Assembly (NCBI RefSeq): GCF_017744675.1
Contig: NZ_JAGIAV010000002.1
Coordinates: 620,001 to 684,000, forward strand
Reading direction: 5' to 3'
Source of the DNA: Flavobacterium sp.
GTDB lineage: Bacteria > Bacteroidota > Bacteroidia > Flavobacteriales > Flavobacteriaceae
Length of the DNA stretch: 64,000 bases
Part shown: piece by piece, positions 42,282 to 50,489 of the stretch
Position numbering within the stretch: the stretch's first letter is position 1
How the letters are laid out: each line of letters opens with the position of its first letter
Notes under the pieces: model-generated
Database searches by the model: none
What the model was told of the DNA's origin: nothing
Seen by the model: the letters and a program-made list of their open reading frames with translations, nothing else
Translations under genes and position numbers: made by a program

Positions 42282-42289
42282 GGTAATAA

Positions 42290-42319
42290 AAAAGCTACTT
42301 CCGAAAGAAAGTAGCTTTT
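42290..42319 (-). terminator. Terminator of the rpmB-rpmG-DUF4295 operon
   Basis: An 11-bp perfect stem (AAAAGCTACTT / AAGTAGCTTTT) with an 8-nt loop is followed on the minus strand by TTTATTACC. It lies 20 bp past the DUF4295 stop. Confidence 0.88.
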
Positions 42320-42338
42320 CTATATAATGTAAATGTAA

Positions 42339-42491
42339 TTATTTCTTTTTCAAGAATTCATCAACTTCTTCAGGAGCCATAATAGATTCTACGAATGTAT
42401 ATGCACCAGTTTTAGGAGATTTTACCATTTTGATGGCTTTTGATAATCTCTTAGAAGATGTTTGTAACGATGCTACGGTTTTCTTTGCCAT
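42339..42491 (-). CDS. DUF4295 family protein
   Basis: This 50-residue basic protein (MAKKTVASLQTSSKRLSKAI... ending in EFLKKK) matches DUF4295, a small protein found next to rpmG in Bacteroidota. It runs from ATG at 42491 to TAA at 42339. Its small size, high lysine content and constant place in the L28-L33 cluster suggest a ribosome-associated role, but none is proven. It is the last gene of the operon before the terminator. Confidence 0.92.
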   Translation of the reverse strand: MAKKTVASLQTSSKRLSKAIKMVKSPKTGAYTFVESIMAPEEVDEFLKKK

Positions 42492-42564
42492 GATTCAAAT
42501 GTTTTGGAATTCAATAAATCTTCAAATGAAAAACCATTTGAGATTTTATCAAAATCTCTAATTA

Positions 42565-42747
42565 TTACTTAATTTCTTTGTGAACAGTTACTCTTTTTAA
42601 GATTGGATTAAATTTTTTAATCTCTAATCTATCTGGAGTATTTTTTTTGTTCTTAGTTGTAATATATCTAGAAGTTCCTGGAACACCCGAAGTTTTGTGC
42701 TCAGTACATTCTAAAATTACTTGGATTCTATTACCTTTCTTTGCCAT
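42565..42747 (-). CDS. rpmG: 50S ribosomal protein L33
   Basis: This 60-residue protein is L33 ([17 protein letters not shown]...[34 protein letters not shown]). It has only one cysteine, so it is the zinc-free form. It lies 27 bp after rpmB and 73 bp before the DUF4295 gene in the same operon. Confidence 0.98.
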
Positions 42748-42774
42748 CTTGCTATATATTTATTTAGGAAAAGA

Positions 42775-43011
42775 TTATTTGATAAATCCTTCTGACTGCG
42801 CTTTTTTCAAAACTGCAGTGATTCCATTTTTATTAATTGTTTTTATCGTAGATGCTGCTACTCTAAGAGTAATCCATCTATCTTCTTCTGGAAGATAAAA
42901 ACGCTTTTTAACTAAGTTTACAGAAAACTTTCTCTTAGTTTTGTTCATAGCGTGAGAAACGTTATTTCCTACCATCGCTCTTTTACCTGTAAGGTCACAA
43001 ACTCTTGACAT
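42775..43011 (-). CDS. rpmB: 50S ribosomal protein L28
   Basis: This 78-residue protein is L28, beginning [21 protein letters not shown] and containing [33 protein letters not shown]. Only one of the zinc-ligand cysteines of other L28 types remains (Cys5). It is the first gene of the rpmB-rpmG-DUF4295 operon. Confidence 0.98.
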   Translation of the reverse strand: MSRVCDLTGKRAMVGNNVSHAMNKTKRKFSVNLVKKRFYLPEEDRWITLRVAASTIKTINKNGITAVLKKAQSEGFIK

Positions 43012-43047
43012 TATACTTATCTTTTATCGTTATTCAAAATCAGGGTG

Positions 43048-43078
43048 CAAAGAAAAGAAAAATAAACCATTGTAGCAA
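43048..43078 (-). promoter_or_regulatory. Candidate rpmB operon promoter (TTG-N20-TTTCTTTG)
   Basis: On the minus strand TTG (43078-43076) and TTTCTTTG (43055-43048) are 20 nt apart. One base departs from TAnnTTTG. The leader would be about 33 nt. It overlaps the gap next to the cinA stop. Confidence 0.5.
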
Positions 43079-43082
43079 AAAA

Positions 43083-44336
43083 TTATTGCACAATTTTTAA
43101 AATTTCTTTCTGCAATATTTCTAAACTCTTAACAGATGCCCTATCTATCACTTTTTCACGCGGTTGTCCGAAGTTAAATTCTTCTACAATTACTCGCTCT
43201 GGTGTTGCCAAAGCGATGAAAACTGTGCCAATTTCCGCATCCGAATCGCCTTTAGAAGGTCCTGCATTGCCTGTCGTAGCAAGGGCATAGTCTGTTTTCA
43301 GCAAATCTTTAACATTCAAAGCCATAACTGACGCAACCTGAGCACTTACAACAGAAAATTCGTCAATTAAATCTTGAGAAATTCCTAAAACATTCACTTT
43401 TGCTTCGGTTGCATAGGAAACTACACTTCCTTTAAAGTAGCCTGATGAACCGGGAATCGCCGAAAGCAAAGAAGCAATTCTACCTCCTGTGCAACTTTCT
43501 GCTGTCGAGATGGTTTTATTTTGTTTAGAAAGCAATTTTCCAATTACGGCTTCAATCGTTTCATTTTCATCGTAACCCACAATTATATCATGAATTATGG
43601 CATCTAGCGACTGTACATTAGATTCAATCGCTTGTTCTAATTCTTCTTTATTAGTTCCGCGTGCGGTTAAACGCAAACGAACTCTTCCTGGATTTGGCAG
43701 ATACGCCAATTTTATAAACTCTGGAAGATTATTTTCCCATTGTTCGATACGTTCTGCAACTAAACTTTCACCTTGACCATACGTCAAAATCGTTTTATGA
43801 ATAATATAAGGGCGTTTGTATTCTCTAACAATTTTCGGAATAATCTCTTCTTCCACCAAATATTTCATTTCATAAGGAACTCCCGGAAGCGAAATAAAAA
43901 CAGTATTTTCTTTTTTCATCCACATTCCTGGCGCTGTGCCGACTTTATTATGCAAAACGGTACAAGTTGATGGAACGAGAGCTTGATCTTTATTCATTTG
44001 AGAAATTGGCCTTTTGTAAAAACCTTCTATCAATTCTGTTACATGCGCCAAAACTTTCTGATCAACAACCAGCTCATCATCAAAATAATCGCAGAATGTT
44101 TTCTTCGTAACATCGTCTTTCGTAGGACCTAATCCACCAGTTACAATTACAACATCTACCCGATTCTGCAATTGCGAAAAAGTATTTAAAATATGTTCTT
44201 TATCATCGCTTATCGACAGCATTTCTGCTACCTCAACCCCAATTCTATCTAGTGATTTAGCAATGAAAGCTGAATTTGTATCAACGATTTGTCCAATTAA
44301 GATTTCATCTCCAATTGTAATAATTGCTGCTTTCAT
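43083..44336 (-). CDS. cinA: CinA family nicotinamide-nucleotide amidohydrolase
   Basis: This 417-residue protein has two domains. The N-terminal MoaB/MogA-like part (about 1-170) includes [27 protein letters not shown] and [15 protein letters not shown]. The C-terminal CinA/PncC part (about 255-415) includes [38 protein letters not shown] and ATTGNAGP. The C-terminal domain deamidates NMN for pyridine-nucleotide recycling; the N-terminal part is linked to ADP-ribose pyrophosphatase activity in relatives. It follows the terminator of the FAH-Hpt operon and precedes the ribosomal-protein operon. Confidence 0.95.
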   Translation of the reverse strand: MKAAIITIGDEILIGQIVDTNSAFIAKSLDRIGVEVAEMLSISDDKEHILNTFSQLQNRVDVVIVTGGLGPTKDDVTKKTFCDYFDDELVVDQKVLAHVTELIEGFYKRPISQMNKDQALVPSTCTVLHNKVGTAPGMWMKKENTVFISLPGVPYEMKYLVEEEIIPKIVREYKRPYIIHKTILTYGQGESLVAERIEQWENNLPEFIKLAYLPNPGRVRLRLTARGTNKEELEQAIESNVQSLDAIIHDIIVGYDENETIEAVIGKLLSKQNKTISTAESCTGGRIASLLSAIPGSSGYFKGSVVSYATEAKVNVLGISQDLIDEFSVVSAQVASVMALNVKDLLKTDYALATTGNAGPSKGDSDAEIGTVFIALATPERVIVEEFNFGQPREKVIDRASVKSLEILQKEILKIVQ

Positions 44337-44466
44337 ATTGTGAAATATATTTTGCTTACAATAAATAAGCTTGTAATTAAATAAGTAGAAAAATTAAATT
44401 TTGTCTTGGAGGAAGGTATTAACAGCTTTTACAAACTATAAGCCGTTTACAAAATTTAAAAATTGA

Positions 44467-44507
44467 TTTTGACTTATTCCGTTTACACAAACAGGAATAA
44501 GTCAAAA
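44467..44507 (-). terminator. Terminator of the FAH-Hpt operon
   Basis: A 14-bp perfect stem (TTTTGACTTATTCC / GGAATAAGTCAAAA) with a 13-nt loop lies 7 bp past the Hpt stop. TCAATTTTTAAATTTTG follows on the minus strand. Confidence 0.85.
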
Positions 44508-44513
44508 ATTATA

Positions 44514-44858
44514 TTAAAGATCAAAATCTTTTTTAATTTCCTTAATCGCTTCTTTTACCTGCACTTTGATACTTTTAAAAGTTTCGATAATATCTTTTTT
44601 CTTGCCTTCGGCTTTTGTCCATGCCTCTACTTGCAAGATCTCTTCAAAAGCTACATTTAACCCCATTAAATCCAATGTCGGCTTTATTTTATGTGCGTAC
44701 GAATAAGCGTATTTATGATCCTTCTTTTTTATTCCTTCTTTAATTTGTTTCAAATCTTCTGGCACTTCTGTAACAAATAATGTTAAAATTTGATTTACAA
44801 ATTCAGGATCGTTATCTGAAAGCGCATATACTTTCGAAAGGTTGTATTTTAAAGCCAT
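44514..44858 (-). CDS. Hpt-domain phosphotransfer protein
   Basis: This 114-residue protein is a stand-alone histidine phosphotransfer domain. The phospho-acceptor is His56 in YSYAHKIKPTLDLMGL. The rest is helical, with a lysine-rich C-terminus. Such proteins relay phosphate between hybrid kinases and response regulators. No kinase is adjacent; the two-component pair at 25-27 kb is a simple system that would not need it. Its ATG overlaps the TAA of the FAH gene by one base (TAATG), so the two are translationally coupled without an obvious functional link. Confidence 0.85.
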   Translation of the reverse strand: MALKYNLSKVYALSDNDPEFVNQILTLFVTEVPEDLKQIKEGIKKKDHKYAYSYAHKIKPTLDLMGLNVAFEEILQVEAWTKAEGKKKDIIETFKSIKVQVKEAIKEIKKDFDL

Positions 44859-45469
44859 TATTTTACTTGTATTCTGAATAATTTTTTATCTTCTAAAAAG
44901 CCTTCTAAAACATCATTTGGTTTTACAGCGGCAACACCTGCTGGCGTTCCTGTAAAAATAATATCTCCGATTTTTAAGGTGAAAAACTGAGATACATGAG
45001 AGATTAATTCATCTATCTTCCAAAGCATCATACTCGAGTTTCCTTTTTGAACAGTTTCTGAATTATTTCTTAATTCAAAATTAAGATTTTCCATAGAAAC
45101 AAAATCAGTTTTTGGCAAAAAATCGCCAATAACTGCCGAACCGTCAAATGCCTTAGCTTTTTCCCACGGAAGTCCTTTTTCTTTTAATTTACTTTGAAGA
45201 TCTCGTGCCGTAAAATCGATTCCAACACTTATTTCATCATAATATTTGTGAGCAAATTTAGGCTCAATATATTTTCCAACTTTGCTAATCTTTACGATTA
45301 TTTCGACTTCATGATGAACATCTTCCGAAAATTCTGGAATAACAAACGGATGCTGCTTCAACAAAACCGCAGAGTCTGGCTTCATAAAAACAACAGGCTC
45401 ACTCGGACGTTCATTTTTTAATTCTTCTATATGATTGGCATAATTCCTGCCGACACAGATAATCTTCAT
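44858..45469 (-). CDS. Fumarylacetoacetate hydrolase (FAHD1-like) family protein
   Basis: This 203-residue protein has the FAH catalytic fold. It opens with MKIICVGRNYANHIEELKNERPSEPVVFMKPDSAVL. The metal-binding region is HHEVEIIVKI, and VGIDFTARDLQSKLKEKGLPWEKAKAFDGSAVIG and GDIIFTGTPAGV complete the family pattern. FAHD1-like enzymes hydrolyse acylpyruvates or decarboxylate oxaloacetate. It is the first gene of a two-gene unit with Hpt. Confidence 0.93.
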   Translation of the reverse strand: MKIICVGRNYANHIEELKNERPSEPVVFMKPDSAVLLKQHPFVIPEFSEDVHHEVEIIVKISKVGKYIEPKFAHKYYDEISVGIDFTARDLQSKLKEKGLPWEKAKAFDGSAVIGDFLPKTDFVSMENLNFELRNNSETVQKGNSSMMLWKIDELISHVSQFFTLKIGDIIFTGTPAGVAAVKPNDVLEGFLEDKKLFRIQVK

Positions 45470-45476
45470 TTTTTTT

Positions 45477-45559
45477 TAAGTTTCTAAGACACTAAGATGC
45501 TAAGTTACTAAGAAACTAAAAACTTAGAATCTCAGAAACTTAGCATCTTAGAAACTTAT
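45477..45559. repeat. Hairpin made of two CTAAG/CTTAG octamer arrays
   Basis: CTAAG-type words start at 45484, 45492, 45500, 45508 and 45516. Their reverse complements (CTTAG/CTCAG) start at 45523, 45531, 45539, 45547 and 45555. All are exactly 8 nt apart in each half. The outer 12 nt pair perfectly (TAAGTTTCTAAG). The same word and phase form the array at 19484-19512. It occupies the whole gap between the exonuclease and FAH genes. Confidence 0.93.
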
Positions 45560-46326
45560 TTTGTGTTTAATTTTCTCAATTTAATTGCTGTCAAAACTTT
45601 TTTGGTATACAGAGGAAAATCAGCATTTTGAATCCAGCTGAAATACCCTGGTTCTGTTTCTAAAACTTTTTCAACTTTAGCTCCTTTGTGCTTGCCAAAT
45701 GTAAAAATTTCTTCATCGTCTTTATCAAAAGCGATCATTCCTGCAAAATCTGCGATTTTCTTGCGAGTTGTAAATTCAGATAATGATTTAATGTCGTTTT
45801 CCAATTCTGGATAACGGTCTAACTGCGCTTTCAAGATTTCGTAAGTCGCCATTGTATCTGCTTCTGCAGAATGGGCATTGTCTAAAGTTTTTCCGCAATA
45901 GAACTTTAAAGCGGCGCTCAAAGTACGTTCTTCCATTTTATGGAAAATCGTCTGTACATCTACAGAAACTTTATTTTTCATATCAAAATCTACTCCTGCA
46001 CGAAGCAATTCTTCAGCCAGAAGCGGAATATCAAAACGATCTGAATTAAATCCACCCAAATCACTGTCTTTAATCATATTGTGAATATGCGGAGCAAGTT
46101 CTGCAAAAGTAGGTTCGTTGGCCACTTTTTCGTCTGTGATGCCATGAACTGCAGTGGTCTGCGGAGGAATTGGAATTGTTGGATTTACCAACCAGGTTTT
46201 ACTTTCTTTGTTTCCGTTAGGAAAAACTTTGAATATTGAAATTTCTACGATTCTATCTTTACCGATATCAATTCCCGTTGTTTCGAGATCAAAAAAGCAA
46301 ATTGGTTTGTTAAGTTTTAATTCCAT
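45556..46326 (-). CDS. DnaQ-like 3'-5' exonuclease
   Basis: This 256-residue DEDDh exonuclease resembles the DNA polymerase III epsilon proofreading domain. The motifs are FFDLETTG (Asp13, Glu15), GGFNSDRFDIPLL for Exo II, and NAHSAEADT with His152 and Asp157 for Exo III. A C-terminal region after residue 190 (DEEIFTFGKHKGAKVEKVLETEPGYFSWIQNADFP) looks like the short exonuclease-associated domain common in Bacteroidota. A -7 element TACATTTG lies at 46354-46347. Whether it proofreads for Pol III or acts in repair cannot be decided. Confidence 0.92.
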   Translation of the reverse strand: MELKLNKPICFFDLETTGIDIGKDRIVEISIFKVFPNGNKESKTWLVNPTIPIPPQTTAVHGITDEKVANEPTFAELAPHIHNMIKDSDLGGFNSDRFDIPLLAEELLRAGVDFDMKNKVSVDVQTIFHKMEERTLSAALKFYCGKTLDNAHSAEADTMATYEILKAQLDRYPELENDIKSLSEFTTRKKIADFAGMIAFDKDDEEIFTFGKHKGAKVEKVLETEPGYFSWIQNADFPLYTKKVLTAIKLRKLNTK

Positions 46327-46346
46327 TTCTAATTTTTATAAGTTTA

Positions 46347-46354
46347 CAAATGTA
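46347..46354 (-). promoter_or_regulatory. -7 element of the exonuclease gene
   Basis: TACATTTG on the minus strand fits TAnnTTTG, 20 nt before the ATG. No -33 TTG at the standard distance. Confidence 0.5.
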
Positions 46355-46491
46355 ATTTTTAAAGCCGAATATCCTCGCCCTATTCTGATTTTTTTTGTCG
46401 AAAAAAGCTTTCAAATTGTGATTTTAACTTTTCTAAAATAAGCCTTCCAAAAGAATAAGCATTTCCACTTAACTCTTTTCTTACAAAAGAA

Positions 46492-46522
46492 AAATCCGAT
46501 AAGTTTAAAACCTATCGGATTT
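46492..46522 (-). terminator. Terminator of the E2 gene
   Basis: A 10-bp stem (AAATCCGATA / TATCGGATTT) with an 11-nt loop lies 21 bp past the stop and is followed on the minus strand by TTTCTTTTG. Confidence 0.88.
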
Positions 46523-46543
46523 GAATTTATTCCTTATTGATTT

Positions 46544-47890
46544 TTAGAAATCTCTATCTACATCAAAAGCTTCTAAATATTCTGCTACTCTTTTAACGAA
46601 ACTCCCCCCCAACGCTCCATCAACAACTCTATGATCGTAAGAGTGAGACAAGAACATTTTTTGACGAATTCCGATAAAATCTCCTTCTGGAGTTTCGATA
46701 ACCGCAGGCACTTTACGAATAGCTCCAAGCGCTAGAATTCCAACTTGTGGCTGGTTGATAATTGGCGTTCCGAAAACGCTTCCAAAAGTACCAACGTTTG
46801 TTACCGTATAAGTTCCACCTTGTGTATCGTCTGGTTTTAGTTTTCCAGCTTTTGCACGATTCCCTAAGTCGTTAACCGCTTTTGCCATTCCAACCAAATT
46901 CAACTGATCTGCATTTTTAATTACAGGAACAATTAAGTTTCCGTTTGGAAGTGCCGCTGCCATTCCTAAATTGATATTTTTCTTTTTAATGATATAATCT
47001 CCATCTACAGAAATATTCATTCCTGGGAAATCTTTTAAAGCTTTTGCAACCGCTTCCATCATAATTGGAGTAAAAGTCAACTTCTCGCCTTCTCTTTTTT
47101 CGAAAGCTGTTTTTACCTTATCTCTCCATTTTACAATATTGGTTACATCTACTTCAATAAAAGATTGTACGTGAGCAGAAGTTTGAACCGAAGCCACCAT
47201 ATAACCTGAAATCAGCTTACGCATTCTGTCCATTTCAACAATTTCATCAGCACCATTTACAGAAACCGGAACTGCTTGCTGGCTCTTTTGAGCAACTGGT
47301 TCTACTGTTTTTGGAGCTTCTACTTTTGGAGTTTCAACAACTTTTGGAGCTGCTTCAACTGTTTGAGGCATTTGAACAGAACCTGATTTGCGATCTTCTA
47401 CATATTTTAGAATATCTTCTTTCGTTACGCGTCCATCTTTTCCTGAACCTGCAATATTTTCAAGTTCATTTAAAGAAACACCTTCTTCTTTTGCAATATT
47501 TTTTACTAATGGAGAAAAGAATTTATCTGAACTCGAGAAATCTTGAGAAGCTGCTGTTTCTTTAACCGCTTCGATTGTTTTTTCAATTTCAGCAGCTTCA
47601 ACAGGAGCAGTTTCTACTGTATTTATTGCCACAGTTGGCGCATCGCCTCCTTCAGTTTCAATAATAGCAATAGTTTGTCCTACTTGCACTAAATCATCTT
47701 TACCAAACAATTGCTCAACTAAAATCCCTGATACTTCGCTAGGCACTTCGCTGTCAACTTTATCTGTTGCAATTTCGAGTACGGCTTCATCAGCCTCAAT
47801 TTTGTCTCCAACTTCTTTCAACCAGTTTGTAATGGTTGCTTCAGCGACACTTTCTCCCATTTTAGGAAGCTTTAATTCAAATCTTGCCAT
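46544..47890 (-). CDS. 2-oxoacid dehydrogenase dihydrolipoamide acyltransferase (E2)
   Basis: This 448-residue E2 subunit has a lipoyl domain (about 2-77) with lipoyl Lys44 in EIATDKVDSEVPS. A linker rich in Glu, Val and Pro follows, then an E3-binding domain (about 127-165, SPLVKNIAKEEGVSLNELENIAGSGKDGRVTKEDIL) and the catalytic acyltransferase domain (about 218-448). HSYDHRVVDGA carries catalytic His420 and Asp424. It may belong to a branched-chain or pyruvate complex; E1 and E3 genes are not adjacent. A C-terminal terminator follows. Confidence 0.95.
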   Translation of the reverse strand: MARFELKLPKMGESVAEATITNWLKEVGDKIEADEAVLEIATDKVDSEVPSEVSGILVEQLFGKDDLVQVGQTIAIIETEGGDAPTVAINTVETAPVEAAEIEKTIEAVKETAASQDFSSSDKFFSPLVKNIAKEEGVSLNELENIAGSGKDGRVTKEDILKYVEDRKSGSVQMPQTVEAAPKVVETPKVEAPKTVEPVAQKSQQAVPVSVNGADEIVEMDRMRKLISGYMVASVQTSAHVQSFIEVDVTNIVKWRDKVKTAFEKREGEKLTFTPIMMEAVAKALKDFPGMNISVDGDYIIKKKNINLGMAAALPNGNLIVPVIKNADQLNLVGMAKAVNDLGNRAKAGKLKPDDTQGGTYTVTNVGTFGSVFGTPIINQPQVGILALGAIRKVPAVIETPEGDFIGIRQKMFLSHSYDHRVVDGALGGSFVKRVAEYLEAFDVDRDF

Positions 47891-47974
47891 ATTGTTAATC
47901 TAAAAGATGTTTTTGATTTTCAGATTGCGAAATTAATGAATATTTTAAACATAAATTTCATTTAATATAATTTT

Positions 47975-49138
47975 TTACTCAATTTTTACAATTTGCCCCC
48001 TGTCATTTCTAGAATTACTTCCAATAACAAAATGGGTATTTTTGGGTAAAATTTTAAAAGTAATACTCTTATCTTGAATAGTTTCTATGATTTCGATACA
48101 TTTTTTGAACGAAATGTATTGATTATCCAAAATAATTTCGGCTTTTTTCCTCTTAAAAATCAGCCACGAATTTACCATTTTTTCTTTCGGGATTTTTAAA
48201 AACTGGACTTTATTTTTTAAAGTTAAGGCTAATTTGTGAGACAAATCTTCATTTAAAGAATAAAAAATATACTCTTCTGGATTTGTTTTTGTTTTCGTTT
48301 TGCCTTGAAACATTTTTATAAAAGAGAAAAACCAAGTTCCCATTTGGATAAAAAAACTAAAGAAGAATGATTTCTTAAAATGTTTTTGATAGAAGAAATT
48401 CATCGCTTCCTGAAAACGTTTCATATATTTTTCGTCCTTTACGGTGCTTTCTCCTTTATAATGCAAAACAGTAGTCTCATGAAAATAATAATTTGTTTTT
48501 TTATTTTGCAAAGCCCTATAAGACAAATCGATATCATCGGCATACATAAAGCAATCTTCATCAAAACCTTTTAAATCTTCATACAGACTTTTTTCCAAAA
48601 ACATAAAAGCGCCAACGAGAATCTCTACCTTTCCAGTTTGATTTTCGTTTAAATGCTGCGCATAATATTGATTGAAAAGCTTGGATTTAGGAAAGATTTT
48701 GTACAATCCGAAAATTTTGGTGAAAGCAACCCAAGGCGTTGGAATGCCACGCTTGCTTTCTGGAAGAAAAGCTCCTGTTCCGTCAATCAATTTACAACCG
48801 ATAATTCCAAGATTGGTTTGCCTTTCGGCGAAAGCCAGAATCTTAGTAAAAGTATCTTCTGCCACAACAGTATCAGGATTTAAAATACAAACGTACTTCC
48901 CTTTCGCTTGACGAACACCAATATTATTGCCTTTTGGGAAACCAAAATTTTCTTTGTTTTCGATGAGTTTTACGTCGGGAAATTTTTCTTTCATCATCAA
49001 AACACTCTCGTCTGATGAGTTATTATCTATTACAATAATTTCGGCATCGATTGCTGCAATAGCTTCCTGGACGCTTAAAACGCATTGTTCGAGAAAGTAA
49101 CGCACATTGTAATTTAAAATAACAACCGATAACTGCAT
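47975..49138 (-). CDS. GT2 family glycosyltransferase with C-terminal membrane helix
   Basis: This 387-residue protein is an inverting GT-A glycosyltransferase. It has VVILNYNVRYFLEQCVLSV at the start, VIDNNSSDESVLMMKEKFP for nucleotide binding, and CILNPDTVVAEDT with the DxD-like PDT motif. FDEDCFMYADDIDLSYRALQNKK is the ED-D/acceptor region. Residues about 253-275 (KKSFFFSFFIQMGTWFFSFIKMF) are a membrane helix, and a globular tail of about 110 residues follows. Relatives act on rhamnose or other sugars in surface polysaccharides. It lies 32 bp after the BamA-like gene and is probably co-transcribed. Confidence 0.9.
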   Translation of the reverse strand: MQLSVVILNYNVRYFLEQCVLSVQEAIAAIDAEIIVIDNNSSDESVLMMKEKFPDVKLIENKENFGFPKGNNIGVRQAKGKYVCILNPDTVVAEDTFTKILAFAERQTNLGIIGCKLIDGTGAFLPESKRGIPTPWVAFTKIFGLYKIFPKSKLFNQYYAQHLNENQTGKVEILVGAFMFLEKSLYEDLKGFDEDCFMYADDIDLSYRALQNKKTNYYFHETTVLHYKGESTVKDEKYMKRFQEAMNFFYQKHFKKSFFFSFFIQMGTWFFSFIKMFQGKTKTKTNPEEYIFYSLNEDLSHKLALTLKNKVQFLKIPKEKMVNSWLIFKRKKAEIILDNQYISFKKCIEIIETIQDKSITFKILPKNTHFVIGSNSRNDRGQIVKIE

Positions 49139-49170
49139 GGATAATTGAGTCTATAGATTTTTGGCCGAAG

Positions 49171-50352
49171 TTAGAAATTTTCAGATAACCCCAAACGCAA
49201 TGACCAATCGTTTTTACTAATTCCGTAATCTAACGCTAAATTACTTCCGTTGCGTTTATTCCATTTTATGCGAATTCCGGTTCCCACAGCAGGATTCCAT
49301 TTTTTAAATTCGTACGTGTCTAATTTAGAAACCGAAGAAATATTGGTAAAAAAGACTGCTCCAAAAAAACCATTTCGACTAATATCAGTCCTATACTCGG
49401 TTTCAAAGTACATCAGAGCACTGCTTCGATATCTGTTTTTAGTAAACCCACGGCCTGTTTTTCCTTCACGATCCCAACCAATACTTGGCAAATCTAAATA
49501 ATGAGGTTTTCCGCCAAAGGTTGACCAAAAAAATGCCCTCGAAGCCCAAACCCGATGTTTTGTTTTACTAAAGGAGTGGTATTTTCGAGCATCAAAATAT
49601 ATCGATTGCCATTTATCGCCTTCGACGCCACTAGTATTTATTCGCAAATCGGCTTCGACATACAAACCTCTTTCTGGATTAATTATATTTTCTCTCGAAT
49701 CGTAAAGTCCCTGAATTGCAAATCCAAACGAAGTTTCGTTAGAATAATCACCGTTCATATATTGGTAATAATCTGTTTCTCCGTCTATGTAGGATTCCTC
49801 AGAAATGTTTTGATAATTATCTAAAAGAAAACCAACTCCCAAACGATAATTTCCAACAATTTGCCTGGTAATAAACTGATAAAAACGCCATTGCTGGTAA
49901 TCGAGAGTCGACATTTCTTGTTTAGATTCGTGCTCCCCCAAACCATAAGTGAGCTGCGGATAAATCATATAGCGATAATCGCCAATAAGACTCCATTTAT
50001 TATCCTTGGAATAAATATACGACTGGATTGGAAATACAAATTGTTTGCTAAAACTAAAATATGGCGAAAAAGTAATTTGAGACATTCTGGTCGTTTCGGC
50101 ATCGCCCAAATAAAAAGTAGTCAGGAAGGAAACCACCAAACCTGAGCTGGAATTAACGCCAACGGGAACAGGCAGTAAAGAAAAAGTCAGTTTTCTTTTT
50201 CTTTCTGGGCGAATGGTATCTTGCTTATCAAAAATTTTATGAATAACATCTAAGATATCTCGTGTGCCCACGTCTGTACTATCACTTTGCGCCTGACAAA
50301 ATGATCCGATTAAAAATAAAACTAAGATGTATTTAATTTTTAAACTATTCAC
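49171..50352 (-). CDS. BamA/TamA-like outer membrane beta-barrel (surface antigen D15) protein
   Basis: This 393-residue protein has a signal peptide (to about QAQ, residue 22), no POTRA domain and a 16-strand-type Omp85 barrel. FDARKYHSFSKTKHRVWASRAFFWSTFGG, RGFTKNRYRSSALMYFETEYR and the last strand ending in Phe (LRLGLSENF) fit the surface antigen family. The start is taken as GTG at 50352, since there is no ATG; a TTG two codons earlier (50358) is possible. It lies just upstream of a glycosyltransferase gene. POTRA-less members are widespread in Bacteroidota and their role is unknown. Confidence 0.85.
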   Translation of the reverse strand: MNSLKIKYILVLFLIGSFCQAQSDSTDVGTRDILDVIHKIFDKQDTIRPERKRKLTFSLLPVPVGVNSSSGLVVSFLTTFYLGDAETTRMSQITFSPYFSFSKQFVFPIQSYIYSKDNKWSLIGDYRYMIYPQLTYGLGEHESKQEMSTLDYQQWRFYQFITRQIVGNYRLGVGFLLDNYQNISEESYIDGETDYYQYMNGDYSNETSFGFAIQGLYDSRENIINPERGLYVEADLRINTSGVEGDKWQSIYFDARKYHSFSKTKHRVWASRAFFWSTFGGKPHYLDLPSIGWDREGKTGRGFTKNRYRSSALMYFETEYRTDISRNGFFGAVFFTNISSVSKLDTYEFKKWNPAVGTGIRIKWNKRNGSNLALDYGISKNDWSLRLGLSENF

Positions 50353-50430
50353 GCACAATATCTTAAAAACCGTCTCTTACAAATTTAAAATTTTATTAAG
50401 AATAACAATCTATTTTTTGTACGAAATTTT

Positions 50431-50487
50431 TTTAGTCTTCAGTCGCAGTCGCAGTTTTCAGTTTGCCAACTAAGACTGAATACTAAA
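50431..50487. repeat. Inverted repeat with phased CAGTCG words
   Basis: TTTAGTCTTCAGTC (50431-50444) pairs with 50474-50487 at 13 of 14 positions. CAGT recurs at 50440, 50446, 50452 and 50459, a 6-7 nt period. It lies just past the end of the acyltransferase gene. Confidence 0.75.
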
Positions 50488-50489
50488 AC

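Noticed and set aside
44514..44858. Hpt protein as partner of the two-component system at 25-27 kb
   Set aside because: That kinase and regulator overlap and form a simple pair without a hybrid receiver, so no phosphotransfer step is needed.
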